The notes beneath the pieces are model-generated. The model was not told the DNA's origin. It searched no databases and was given only the letters and a program-made list of their open reading frames with translations. From assembly GCF_958298935.1 (NCBI RefSeq), contig NC_084923.1, positions 7,876,501 to 7,940,500 of the forward strand: a stretch of 64,000 bases of DNA. Reading direction: 5' to 3'. How positions within the stretch are numbered: the first letter of the stretch is position 1; each line of letters starts with the position of its first letter. Below are positions 1 through 11,228 of this stretch, one piece after another. The DNA comes from Phragmites australis (taxonomy: Eukaryota > Streptophyta > Magnoliopsida > Poales > Poaceae). The position numbers and the translations under genes are program-made.

Positions 1-767
1 ACCTACCAAGAACTTCTTCCTCAGTTCGTACCAATCATGTTCGTAAATTATATATCATTGTCAAGAAAAATAATTGTACAACTGTATGGTCCAAGAGGTT
101 ACTATAAACAGATGTGCAGTGGAGAATATTCATAGTGCAAATCGATGGTTCTCGTTGTTCACCAGTCCACGCACACATAAATTTGATAACAAAAAACCCC
201 ATCACATCCCTACAAAGAACGATCAGTTACATATATGTATATAATCTCATTTGTTGTATTGATGTTCTAAACAATTACCAATCTTCTTTTTTTAACACAA
301 TTTACTAACTTACGATGCCATACAAAGGTATCATAATTCCATGTGGGGTTTGCTGCTTTGAGTGCTAGCTTTAGGTTATTAACAGTCTTTAAAATTTTGA
401 AGACATAGTACATGACTGGATCATCTTCTTTAAACCAAACCGGTATAGGCCATGGATCCAATGTAGAGATACTTTTAACCTCCACATCGAACACATATAG
501 ATGAATTGGCCATGAAAAGATGACATCAATAGAATATGCAAACATTTTGCAATGTCAATAGTCCATCCCAGGCCAGCTATAAAATATTTTTGCCAACCAT
601 TGAACATAAAGCTTCCAACGATGTGCCAACTTTCTTTTGAATTTAGACACCGACTGCAATAATAAGAAACTTTATAAACATAAGCAAACAGAGTGATTAC
701 ATGAATCTAATAACTTACGTAAAATGGCATGTCCATGTAGTGAACTTTGATCTCTTTGAATAGCTGG

Positions 768-885
768 TGTTAAGTTTGTATAGATTGATAAATTATGGAT
801 GATTACATTGAAGACTAATGGGCACTATATATAGAGGTGGATGGGGGAAACTCTAAACTAGGAGATGACTCTTATACTCTTGACA
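768..885 (-). repeat. 3' LTR of the non-autonomous copia element
   Basis: Direct-repeat partner of 2841-2957. On the minus strand it begins TGTCAAGAG and ends TTAACA. It is preceded on that strand by the G-run polypurine tract at 886-898 and followed by TSD gctgg at 763-767. Confidence 0.85.
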
Positions 886-2840
886 CCCCCCCCCCCTCAA
901 ATGCAACATCATTGCATTTACATTGCAACTCTTTAAAAAAAATGATACATTGAAGTACGATATCGAAGATGTCGTCGAAGCGTGCAACTCTTGAACAATG
1001 TCGATGTGAAAACAAACTCCTCCACAAGGGGTACTGCTTTCACAACGTGTACTTCAGCAAATACCTCAAATATGAATCTTGCTTTGGAGATTTTGAACAC
1101 GACGAGAATAGTGATATGTGTCAAATCAAGCCGAAGGGAGAAGAAAGATATCACTGCTACAAGACAGCAAGAAGACAATATCGTGATGACGATGAAGGAG
1201 ACCATTGGTCATGATGTGTAGCAAAATGGCTACAAAAGGACCAAGAAGGCAAGGTCGCATCAATGATGACAATGATGGGATTAGCCAAATCAACGAGACT
1301 CAACTAACCATAAAACAAAAGAAGTAATTGACTGACTAACTGAATTTGTGGACACACATGGCTAAGATGAATTGAAAGAGTATATGTGTGGACTTGAATG
1401 GACAAACGAAGCGTAAAACATGGAATCTAGACACGGTGGAAGACATAACTCTAAAGCAGGATACTAGCAGCATATTGATAATAGTAGTAGCAAAATGACA
1501 CAAAAGATAGCTAGCAGCAGATAGCAACATATTTGGATTGGCACAACAGAAACATGACTTGACATACTGGAGATACAAGCAAAAATTAGATTGAAAGAGC
1601 GGTAAAGAAGTCACCATGACAAGCTGCTACTAATCAATATGAACAACAAAGGAGTCACCGTCGAGCGTGAGACTTCGATGTCCTCAAGATAGAGGCAGAC
1701 GACCCCAAGATAGGGACGAACAACGATGAAGAGTGGTGCGACAGAGCAAGTGAGCCCCGATGTGGATGGTGGTGATGATGAAGAACATCCTGACACGTGA
1801 TAAAGAGTTGCGATGATGGATGACCGCGATGGCGGCGCAAACAGATGGTGGTGATGAAGCACAGACAGACAATGATGATAGGTAAGTGGTCATGACAGGC
1901 GACCTGTTGTGCTGTGACGGAGGGTGGTGGAAGGCAACGATGGCATGCAGCATGACGCGACAGAAGATGACTAGATCCCGGTGCAAGACAGTAGGCAAGC
2001 AGAATGTAATGACAGGCTACGGGCGGATCATGACGGCGCACACGACAGAGAGTGACGAAGGGAGGCCGTGCTATCCCTAATGTGGAGAGCCGCCAAGGTG
2101 GCATCGACTCATGACATGGAACGATGGGCTATCGACGATAAGGGAGGGGGTAGATCTCACCGAATCCGCCCTAGAGCAGGTTGCACAAAGGAAGGGATAG
2201 TCAAATCTGCGTCATCGGGTGCAATAGGGTGGCGGGTGGAAGACGTTCGCGATGGGGGCGACGTGATGGCACCGGATCGTTGCTCTGCCTTTGATGACCG
2301 TGTAACACAATGGCGAAGGGGAGGAGAACCTCCGCGACGGGCGTAGGGAACACCAACGGCGGAGGGAAGATGCACCTCCGCGATGACATGATGTGCCTCC
2401 ACAATGAGCGCCTCTGTGATGGCGAGAAGCACCGCCACGATGGACTTCACGATGGGAACGTACGAGTGGGCACAACAACAATGCGGATGCGACCGTGACA
2501 GGCGAAGAGGGTGGAGAAGTGACGACATGCGACCTCCAAGATGAAGACAGCGTCGGGCGAGCAGATCCCGTCGATGCCTGACACGGAATGAGGGCATGCT
2601 TCTAGACGAATGACCGACAACCGATGCACCGCAATGGAGGATAGGGCGGCGATGAGCGATGCAAATCCACCAAATAGGATGGCTAATAGGGACGGTGTCT
2701 TCCGGATCTAGACATAAAGATTGAGGCGGCAGCCAGATCCAGATGTGAAGATGGCAGTGGACAACACGACAGAGAATGTGATGGATTTGGATTGTGGGTG
2801 GATTAGACTAGATCTGACCCTAATACTAACCAGGCTCTAA

Positions 2841-2957
2841 TATTTAGTTTGTATAGATTAACAAATGATGAATGATTACATTTAACCCCAACGGGCACTA
2901 TATATAGAGGTGGACGGGGAAACTCTAGACTGGAAGATAACTCTTATACCGTTGATA
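2841..2957 (-). repeat. 5' LTR of the non-autonomous copia element, with TATA box
   Basis: Direct-repeat partner of 768-885. It carries a ctatatatag TATA-like core at 2898-2907. On the minus strand it is followed at once by a tagagcctgg primer-site remnant, a variant of the initiator-Met tRNA primer site common in copia elements. TSD gctgg is at 2958-2962. Confidence 0.8.
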
Positions 2958-3045
2958 GCTGGAACTCGTCACATGCAAGCATTTGTATAGCCATGTTGAA
3001 ACAATCGTTGTCTATAGACTTACGCACATTCAATGTTTTTTGAGT

Positions 3046-4340
3046 TTTTAAAAGGTTGAGCTAATGGGGTAAGGCTTGGAGCTTCGCACCTATTCTTTCC
3101 TATAAAACCAAATAAGTTCTTACATTATGTATAAAAACACATCAGAATAATCTATAAATATTGTATCTATTATATGAAATAAAATTGTGTACTCTAAAAT
3201 ATTGGTATGATCTATAGACATTATATATTTGCAAAGCTCTAAAATATGTGCATTCATCGGCATGATGGCGTTGGAAAGAACACAGAGTGATGACTGATCT
3301 TTTGTGCATGATGGCATACTAAAAAAGCCGCCGCTCGGAACGCACGGAGGAAGCTGCCGCTCGGCAGAGGCGTAACAGCGACATTCGTCATGCACAGACC
3401 ATCGCGACCGTCATGACTCACGACATGTGGATCAGAGGAGGCCACCGTCGGCGCCATACAGAGCGAGAAGCGTGACTGCAGCCCTCAGCACGTGTGGAGG
3501 AGGCCGCCACCAGGAGGATCATGACCGTGGCGCGGGATTATCACGGGTCGCGGCTGGGGTGGGCGCGGACAATAGGGAAGGAGAGATCAAGAAGTAAATT
3601 ATGTGCGGAAAGAAAAGAGGAAGGGCAAGAAATAGGGATTACTTTCCATGATTATAGTAACACGGAGGCATGAGATAATTCCAAATCGATAGATTAATTG
3701 ATATTTGATTGGTAATTGATTGGGGTTTATAAGTTAGTCATGATTCGGTAATTAGCTTGCTTGATTTTTGCACATAATTTCCTAATTAGCTTGTTTGATA
3801 TTTGCCCCCTAATTAATTTGGATTCAATGAGGAAGGAAATACCAACCGTATGTGGTGCACGTAAAGTCGGGGACGGACATCGTGACTTTGGCCTTTGGAT
3901 GCAATGACAAGACCTGAATCAAATCTTGATTATTACATCGTTTATAGATCTTTATAGATTTGAAGGTGCTGGTTGTCCCCTATGCACTTTTTGGTGGGCA
4001 TATGATGTTTTGCTTTTGCTCTTTATAGTGTAGATACGAGAAAGCAAGAAACTTGGTTGGACTTTTCCTTTTAAAAAAAGAAACTTGGTCGGGAATACGC
4101 TAGATTAAATTTCGTCCTTTGATTCATATCATGAAGGTGATCCAAAAGAGACATCCTTGGTGTTTTCTGAAAGGTAAATCCAAAGGAAAATGATTAGAAA
4201 ACGATGGCACGAAAGTATCACAGTTGCAAAAAATGAACTGGCACTTGGTGTTGTTTGGACTTTGGAGTGTAATGGCCGTCGTAGAGCGATAACGTAACTG
4301 GGCGTTCCTTTGAAAATAAAAAGGTTAACATAAGTGGGCT
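3046..4340. other. Intergenic stretch, no gene recognised
   Basis: AT-rich on both sides of a GC-rich patch (3330-3560) that has no convincing reading frame. Near 3720-3820 there is a diverged repetition of the words aattagcttg and ttgatttttgc. I see no terminal repeats or TSDs. Confidence 0.5.
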
Positions 4341-5288
4341 TCTTAACGGGCCTCTATGGAGAGTCCATCTGAGATTTGGGCGGCAACAAACCCAGTATTG
4401 GCCCAGCCTCCCAGGCCACCGACTTTCCGGGACTCCGAGGAGTGGTTGTTGGACTGGAGTAGTGGGGATGGCAGCGGCAAGCGTGGAGGTCAACAAAGTC
4501 AAAGTGCCGATTCATTTTCTCTCCGACCTAGGGAAACACCAGTCAAAGCTGACCCACTCCCCAGTCCTCCCCCACCATCAATCCAACCCAACAACCACCC
4601 CGCCGCATCCCGGACTCGCCACCAGAAACCCCAACCCCCTCCCCCCCCCATCCCGCCTCTACCACACCCACCACCCCTCTCCCATCCCACCACGCGCCGC
4701 GCCGCGCCGCCGCACTGGCGTCGCCTGTTCCGTCGCCCGCGCCGGATCTGCTCTCTGCGCTTTGCCAGTCCGCATCGGCTCTCACGTGGTGTGGGCGGAA
4801 GACTACCGCACGTGTCCAGCGGGCAGCGGGCAGCGGGGCAGCCCACCTCACTTTCTCCGTACCGGGCCGCCCCCTGACGCCGGGCCCCGGCGAGCCTCAC
4901 GCCCGCAAGTCAGTGGCACGCCGACCGCGCGGCATCGGTACGGAGGAGCCGCGTGTCGCTGGCCCCTGTCTGCGGTGAAAACCCGGGGGGGGGGGGGGGG
5001 CATGTTACCGCGGTTGGGTGGAGGAAAATCGCCGATCCGGGTCCAAATCCAGGCGACGGCCGTTGACTACGACTGGGAGGGAGTGGCCGGGAGCCAGCGA
5101 GAGGAGTGACCCGGAAGCAAGCGGAGGCGGCTAGAGACGAGGACAGGGACGGCAGCGGATGGGGGCGGGATCGGTAGCCATCTCTCGCACTCCTTTCCTT
5201 CCGCGCGCTGCTCCTCGCTTTCCTTATCTCTCCTGAGCACCGCACCGCACCGCACCCTTCTCGGCATCCGAGGGGTCTCCGCGGCAGC
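4341..5288 (+). promoter_or_regulatory. Promoter and 5' leader region of the OBERON-like gene
   Basis: A GC-rich, pyrimidine-rich stretch precedes the ATG at 5289. It holds a C-rich block (4550-4700), a pure G16 run (4985-5000) and a CT-rich leader just before the start (5185-5240). No TATA box is evident, which is common for broadly expressed plant genes. Long ORFs on both strands here are products of GC richness. The transcription start cannot be placed from sequence alone. Confidence 0.45.
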
Positions 5289-8200
5289 ATGAAGAGGCAG
5301 AGGTCGTACGGCGACGGCCTCGACGACGACCGGCGGAGGTTCTACGACCGCGGGCCCCCGCCGCGGCGGGGGCCGCCGAGGGTGTATGAGGGCGACAGGC
5401 TGGACCGCCGGAAGGGGTTTGGCGGCGGGTCCTACGACAACAGGTACCGGGAGTACCCCTCGCCGCGGGAGTACGGAGGGGACCGGTCGATGCAGCGATC
5501 TGAGAGCTTTTCCGGGTTCCGCCGGGAGTTCCCCAAGGGGTTCCGGTCGGAGCGCGACCGGTCTCGGCGGGATGGGGACGGCAGCTCGTCGTGGCGGCGC
5601 CCAGGTGGCGGATGGAGGGACGCAGAGGGTTTACACGGGTACAGGGCACCAGACAGGCTGTCAGCGGCTTCGCTGCCTGCGCCGCCGCCGCCTTCACGGT
5701 CGCGATCGCCCAGTGAGCCGAGGAGGAGGTTACAGGTTGCGAAGGTAGAGAAATTGAGGAAAAGCTCCGGCATCAGTGAGATGGAGGAAGGGGAGGTCGC
5801 ACAAGATACCGAGCCCAAGGCCTGGTCTGCTGCCGTGGAGCATCGGAAGCAGGTTGGGCCAAGCCGTGCAAAGGAGAAGGGACCGGAGCGAGGCAAGTTG
5901 AAGAAAGTGGATCCTGAAGTCCCAGCGGATTTTGGAACTCACTGTAAGGGAGCGACTGGTGCATCTGACCCTGATAATGCAGGGAAGGAGGAAGGCAAGC
6001 GAAGGGATGGTATATTGGCAAAAGCAGGGAAAGCAATGGATAAAGGGCGTGAGGAGTCTGCCTTGAAGGTTGCTGAGGAAGTCGGGGGAGGACATGAGGT
6101 GCAAGCACAAGATGCAGCTGCCAGTGATGCTAGTAAGTTTGGGCTAAGCACTTCATCCATGCAACAGGTAGCACTGCAGGAGGACGTGAAGCCACAAGAA
6201 GAGGCTAACAACTCTGTTGGTGTGGTTGGGCAGAACACCACCTCTAGTATCCTGAAGGAGGCTGATCAGGAAGAAGCGACAACACGAGATGAAACTATCA
6301 ATGATATTGATGAAGTTGGAAAGGGTGCTTCATCCAGTTTAAGACAAAGGGCGCTGCAGGAGGAAGTGACGGTATTACACAAGACTTGCAGTGCTGCTGA
6401 TGAGATTGGGGAGAGCACTTCACCCATTATGCAGCAAGAAGTGCTGCAGGAGGAAGCATTGGTGTTTGACGGAACTGCATGTGCTGTTAATGAGGTTGTG
6501 CAGAGCTGTCCGTCTGGTATGCTGCAGGAAATTCTTCAGGAAGAAGTGATGCAGCACGTTGGAACTGATAATGCTGTTGATAGGGTTGAAATTGGCACTA
6601 CTTCTGGTCTGCTACCGGGGGCATTGCAGGAAAAAATGACAATACTAGATGAAACTGCCGATACTGTTGATGCCCCTGAACCGGTCGGTTATTCTGGTAT
6701 GCTGAAGGAAGCGATGCATGAAGGAGAGCTGACACTAGATGGAACTGCCAATACCACAGGTGTGGCGGGACAAAGTAATTCATCCGATGGGGCAGAGGAA
6801 TTTGAAAATTTAACTGTGATTAAAGAGAAGATGGATGAACCAACTGAATATGTTGCATCTCAGCCTGTAGAAGAGGGACTCGAGATGGATCATTGTGAAA
6901 AAAGAGGTGCATTAGAGGAAACCACATTTGCAAAAGAAGAGGCAGCTATGCATGAAAATCAAGTAAAAAGATTTTATATGGAGGCCAAAGCAGAAGGTGC
7001 CAATGTGTTCCTTCAACCAACCAAAGAGCATGCTGGGGGTATTAAGGAAGAGGTTGCCAATGCAAATCTGGTGACAAGGGAGCCAAGGGCAGAAGATAAA
7101 GGAAATGGCATAGCATTTGATGTCCTTAGTAAGAAAGATAAAGTTGACCGTGCAAATTCAGTTGTAAGAGGTCTTGACTCAACGTTGCAGCTTGGCATAG
7201 AACCAACAGAAACATCAAAATCTGCTTCAACTACTTCTGTAAAGCAGGAAAATGACGCAGTCAAGATTGGGAAACTTGATCTTTCGCTGAGCTTATCAGG
7301 TTGTTTACAGAATTCTGAATTTAAGTGTTCAATTCCCAAAAGTGATTCTCTAGTCCATTCAACATGCTCTCAGCCGTTACCATCGTCATCTTTCCGCACA
7401 AATTCAGATGGGTTCACAGCTTCCATATCATTGACTAATTCTCAAACACTTGGTCACAATCCTAGTTGCTCATTCACCCAACATTCAATTGACAATTATG
7501 AGCATTCAGTAGGCAGCAAACCTTTGTTTATGGGAGTTGATCAGATGAGCAATGGTGCAGGATGGCAACCTCAGTTGTCTAATGAATCTACACAGAAAGG
7601 GAGAGTACTCCAAAACGGCCATATGCCAGATAATACTTTGGTTGGTATAAATTGGCGTAACAATGGGATGCCCAATGACCTACAAAGACATGCAAGGATC
7701 CCAGGAGTTTTGTCGCAAAGGCATAGTCGTGGTTCTCACGATTCTGGATTGGAACATAGTAGAAGGCAGCTTACAAGAGAAAAAAGTAGCAGCAGTCTTA
7801 CAAGCGGTGAACGGCAGGAGGGGGAACAGCTTGTTATTAACGGTGCTGGTGTCATTGAGAGGGTTATTTCCAAGGTTGTTTCAGAACCTTTGCATCACAC
7901 AGGAAGGATGCTTCAAGAGATGACAGACAATTCTATAACATATTTGAGGGAGGCCATTTCTGAGATCATAGTCGATCCAGATAAAAGAGGACAAATAATT
8001 GCATTGCAGGAGGCACTTAAAAAAAGATCTGACTTGAATAGTGATATTTTACGAACATCTCCGAGGGTTTTGATGGAGATACTTGTTGCTTTGAAGACTG
8101 GTCTTCCATATTTTATACAGAAAAGTAGTAGTGTTGCTACCTCTGATTTAGTTGACATTTTTCTCAACTTGAAATGTCCTAATTTCTCATGCCAAAGCGT

Positions 8201-9712
8201 TCTGCCAGTGGATGATTGTGATTGTAAAATTTGTCAAAGGAAGACTGGTTTCTGTAGTTCTTGCATGTGCATTGTCTGCTCGAAGTTTGATTCAGCATCT
8301 AATACTTGTAGTTGGGTTGGTTGTGATGTATGTCTTCATTGGTGCCATACAGATTGTGGCATACATCACTCTCTGATTCGAAAGGGGCAAAGTGCTTCAG
8401 GGGCATACAACACTACGGAGATGCAATTTCATTGTACTGCATGTGGACATCCATCAGAGATGTTTGGTTTTGTGAAGGAAGTTTTTCAAACATGTGCAAG
8501 GCAATGGAGGATGGAGGCGCTGATTAGGGAGCTACAGTATGTGGAAAGAGTATTTTCTGCTAGTGATGATGCAAGGGGTAAGAGGGTCAAGGACTTTGTA
8601 AAGCAGATGCTAATTATGTTGGAACACAAGACGTATTTTCCCGAAGTTGTGAAATGCGTTGTTGCATTCTTTTCTGGTAAGCTACTAATCATAGTTAATG
8701 AAATATAATTGTATCATATCCATGTTCATTGAAGATGCTTGCTTTTATTGTGTTCCACCATGCCAGGTTTTTCTTATCTGGAAGTAGAAATCAGATTAGT
8801 AACTGGATTTCTGTTTTCATTAAAGATGCTTACTTTCATTGCGTTGCTGTTACTCGTTGCTTGATCCACAAAGCAAGAGCAGCTTCACTTTCAAAAAAAA
8901 AAGAGCAAGAGCAGCCAATCATCTTGTAGGATTTCTGTTTTCTAGTTTAGGAAACAGGGGGCACTGAAACTGGCAGCATCCAACTCGTAGTTTGTAACCA
9001 TCTCTAGCGAGGGGAAAACACTATTAGATGGGAGCTTTGGGCTAAAAGCTTTTGTGATCCATGTTCTGAATTTCCGATGATCATGATGTTGACATATGGA
9101 TAGACATGCTGTATATTGTCAGCAGACAAAACCATTCTAACTCTCCACTTTCCAATTCCAGATGATTATGCTAACATGGGCACTGGTCCATCAGTACCAC
9201 TGAAAGGCATCCCATGCAGCATTGCTCAAGGAATAGATGGGATTCCTAGTTCAAGTCGGAAAGCAGCATGGGTACCATTTACCTTAGAGGGACTTCCAGT
9301 TTTAGAAAAAACAACTACACTTTCTGCCACAGGGAGCCCATCTGTGCATAGAAAATCTGGTGAACCTGAATTTCAGGCAATCAATAATAAGCCTGTAATT
9401 GATGAACTGGATAGCCTGGTCAGGTTAAAGCAAGCTGAAGCAAATATGTACCAGGACCGTGCCAATGATGCACGTAACGAAGCTGACAATCTGGAACGCA
9501 TTGTCATGGTAAAAAGTGCACGAATTGAGGAAGATTATGCTGCTCAAATTGATAAACTCAACATTAATGAGTTACAAGGGCGGCGCAAGCAAAAGATTGA
9601 AGAACTCCAAGTCATTGAAAGGACACACCATCAGTTTCTCAGCATGAAAACAAGGATGAAAGCTGGCATTAGGGAATTGTTGTTGAAAATGGAGGCGTTG
9701 AAACAAAATTGA
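5289..9712 (+). CDS. OBE-like: OBERON3/4 (TITANIA)-like PHD-finger protein, two exons, 1312 aa
   Basis: Exon 1 is 5289-8676 and exon 2 is 9162-9712. The intron (8677-9161) has GT and AG ends, and removing it joins phase 1 correctly (G|AT, Asp). The N-terminus (residues 1-150) is rich in R, D, S and G, beginning MKRQRSYGD. Residues about 280-495 form degenerate repeats of about 32 aa with an LQEE core. A conserved block from about residue 855 (VIERVISKVVSEPLHHTGRM) leads into a Cys/His-rich PHD finger at about 970-1045 (CKICQRKTGFCSSC, then CDVCLHWCHTDC). Exon 2 ends in a long coiled coil (about 1205-1310). Known family role: OBERON proteins are nuclear PHD proteins acting in meristem and embryonic root establishment; the long RS/RD-rich N-terminus matches the OBE3/OBE4 (TITANIA) branch rather than the shorter OBE1/2. 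I see no stop or frameshift. Assignment to the family is strong; the exact paralogue is not settled. Confidence 0.92.
8677..9161 (+). other. Intron of the OBERON-like gene
   Basis: The donor GGTAAGC (GT at 8677-8678) and the acceptor TTCCAG (ending 9161) fit the plant consensus. The interior has stops in the exon frame soon after the donor (TAA at 8706-8708). Read unspliced, the protein would end after 1139 residues and lose the C-terminal coiled coil. Confidence 0.88.
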
Positions 9713-10012
9713 AGCACATGAACTGTGGTTACGACTTGTAGTTAGTTGTAGGATTCGTAATTTGCTGTCAACTTATTGAAGGAAGCCTGCACATATTGTT
9801 GTAAGTCAGTAAGTGTTACTCTCGTTCTGTTTTTATTCCCTCTTCTTCTAGGACTTGCATACTGTAAGATTTTTCTCTACTATTGTGATATAGAGTCCTT
9901 TTCTCTTACGGATCATTTCATTCACGTAGGCAAAATGATGAGCACTGAACTTTAGTTCTTGATGTATATATAATCTGAATAATTATTTACTTGCACATGC
10001 GTTGTTACCTAG
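9713..10012 (+). other. 3' untranslated and downstream region of the OBERON-like gene
   Basis: AT-rich sequence follows the TGA at 9710-9712 up to the start of the retroelement LTR at 10013. No single poly(A) signal stands out. Confidence 0.5.
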
Positions 10013-10671
10013 TGTCGGGATGATCCTTAACAATAATCTGGGATATATTGGACGACGAGTGTGTTGATCCGTGTTTTCTATACTCATGTATCAATTTGGA
10101 TTCAAGAACACCGATGTTTATCTAGATTCATGTCTTCCGTGAGATAATAGTTCTACGTCATGTGTATTGTCTTATGAATTTGTGATAGAATATCTTTTCT
10201 ATTTACAAACACAGTCTTGATCCCTTTATATACTAGAGAAAAAGATGCACAAACAAATGGATTATGCCAAATCCCGTGACAGATCTATGCATGATGGAGT
10301 TAACTACTCCTAGCACATCATGCCGTTAGATAGGCATGATTGCCTTGCTCTTGTTGTCTTGCGCGTCTTGCACCATCATCGAATATCAGCACGCCCACCT
10401 GTCAGACCATCCCACGGTATTAAATGCTACGAGACGAGTCACTGCAATTTCCACACTGCCCGATGACCATGCTACGCCGAAAGCAAGTGCCTAGAGAAGG
10501 AAAAACACTCAAGTATGCAGCATTAGATGAGACTTGACCGGGTAGGACCTCGCTACGCGACTAGGGGGCTGGTCGTGCGAGCTTTACCCTAGTCGTGCGG
10601 TGTGGACATGGTCTTAGACAATATCTGCTGCATGTTGACACTTGGCGGTGCGAGACCTGTCACGTGAGACA
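10013..10671 (-). repeat. Putative LTR of a Tat-like Ty3/gypsy remnant
   Basis: The 659-bp segment starts TGTCGGG and ends GAGACA. It is followed by a C-rich tract (10672-10680) that would be the minus-strand polypurine tract. It contains a TATA-like cctttatatacta near 10222. The plus-strand accessory ORF then begins at 11135, the same order as in the better preserved element at 38486-50691 (LTR, polypurine tract, leader, accessory ATG). No second copy of this LTR was found in the window, so its boundaries rest on motif and position only. Confidence 0.45.
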
Positions 10672-11228
10672 CCCCCTTACCTATTACATCGATAAGAGCC
10701 CTTAAGCTCTCTTGTGGTTATGGTGGACTAAGTGGTTCGCTGCGGGGTCCGTGGTCGTTACATGTCATGTGGTCGTGGACGGGTTCGTTCCCATCACCTG
10801 GGCCCCAGGTGATCGTAAATTTACCTAGGGAGTGGTTGTCGAAGCAGCCCAAATTAATGATTGACTTATAAAATCGTATCCCGAGGGAGGTTAAACACCC
10901 AGAGAGGGAGAAAAAAGTGGGAGAGAAAAAATATGGGAGAGAAACATTAATTGCCGCTAGATCCAAAGGAATTTCGGTTCCCCACGTGCATCATTTAAAT
11001 TGGCACATCCATAACTCCCCATGAATCTCTTCACCGTCTTCCATCGCCCATAAGCTTTTTTGCACTTAGAGCTCTTCGTCTCATCCACCCTCTCTCTCTA
11101 TCCTTGCCCTTGCAGCATCTTCCATCGCAATTCGATGGCGCACACCGGTAGCGATTCTGCCTTTCCCAGATCCAAGTGCGACACGACGAGGCTGAAGGAG
11201 CAGCACAAGGCCGGCCTGCTTACCCACC

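Larger units (their letters stand above)
768..2957 (-). mobile_element. Non-autonomous copia-type LTR retrotransposon (about 2.2 kb)
   Basis: Two direct repeats of about 118 bp (768-885 and 2841-2957) start TG and end CA, or a one-base variant of these. The element is flanked by a perfect 5-bp duplication, gctgg (763-767 and 2958-2962). Read on the minus strand, the right LTR is followed by a degenerate initiator-Met primer site (2830-2840). The left LTR is preceded by a G-rich polypurine tract (886-898), so the element runs right to left. The 1.95-kb interior has only GC-rich accidental ORFs and no gag, protease, integrase or RT motif. It must have been mobilised in trans. Confidence 0.85.
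267..3045 (-). pseudogene. Broken plant gene relic, possibly a transposon-borne Ulp1-like C-terminus, split by an LTR element
   Basis: Exon-like coding sequence runs on the minus strand. One piece is at 2963-3045 and continues at 719-767; the last piece is at 267-653. When the LTR element at 768-2957 and one copy of its gctgg duplication are skipped, the reading frame continues without a break across the junction (…DEFQLFKEIKVHYMDMPFYV). This part ends at a GTAAGT donor (718). A TTGCAG acceptor near 654 precedes the last piece (…SWHIVGSFMFNGWQKYF…). The exon junction is not cleanly in phase, so the copy is probably dead. The texture resembles the C-terminal part of Ulp1/C48-like proteins carried by plant DNA transposons, but I see no catalytic triad and the family is a guess. 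The intact-frame junction is seen directly; the family is inference. Confidence 0.4.

Noticed and set aside
1655..2597. Minus-strand His/Ser/Arg-rich ORFs of 89-149 codons inside the small copia element
   Set aside because: No retrotransposon domain, low complexity, and several overlapping frames of equal length; accidental in GC-rich sequence.
4462..5109. Open frames of 100-215 codons on both strands upstream of the OBERON-like gene
   Set aside because: They overlap each other in a GC-rich leader, are Pro/Arg/Gly-rich and have no domain, so they look like composition effects.
10013..10671. TSD for the left Tat-like LTR (cctag before 10013)
   Set aside because: No matching cctag was found at a plausible right end, so it is not claimed.
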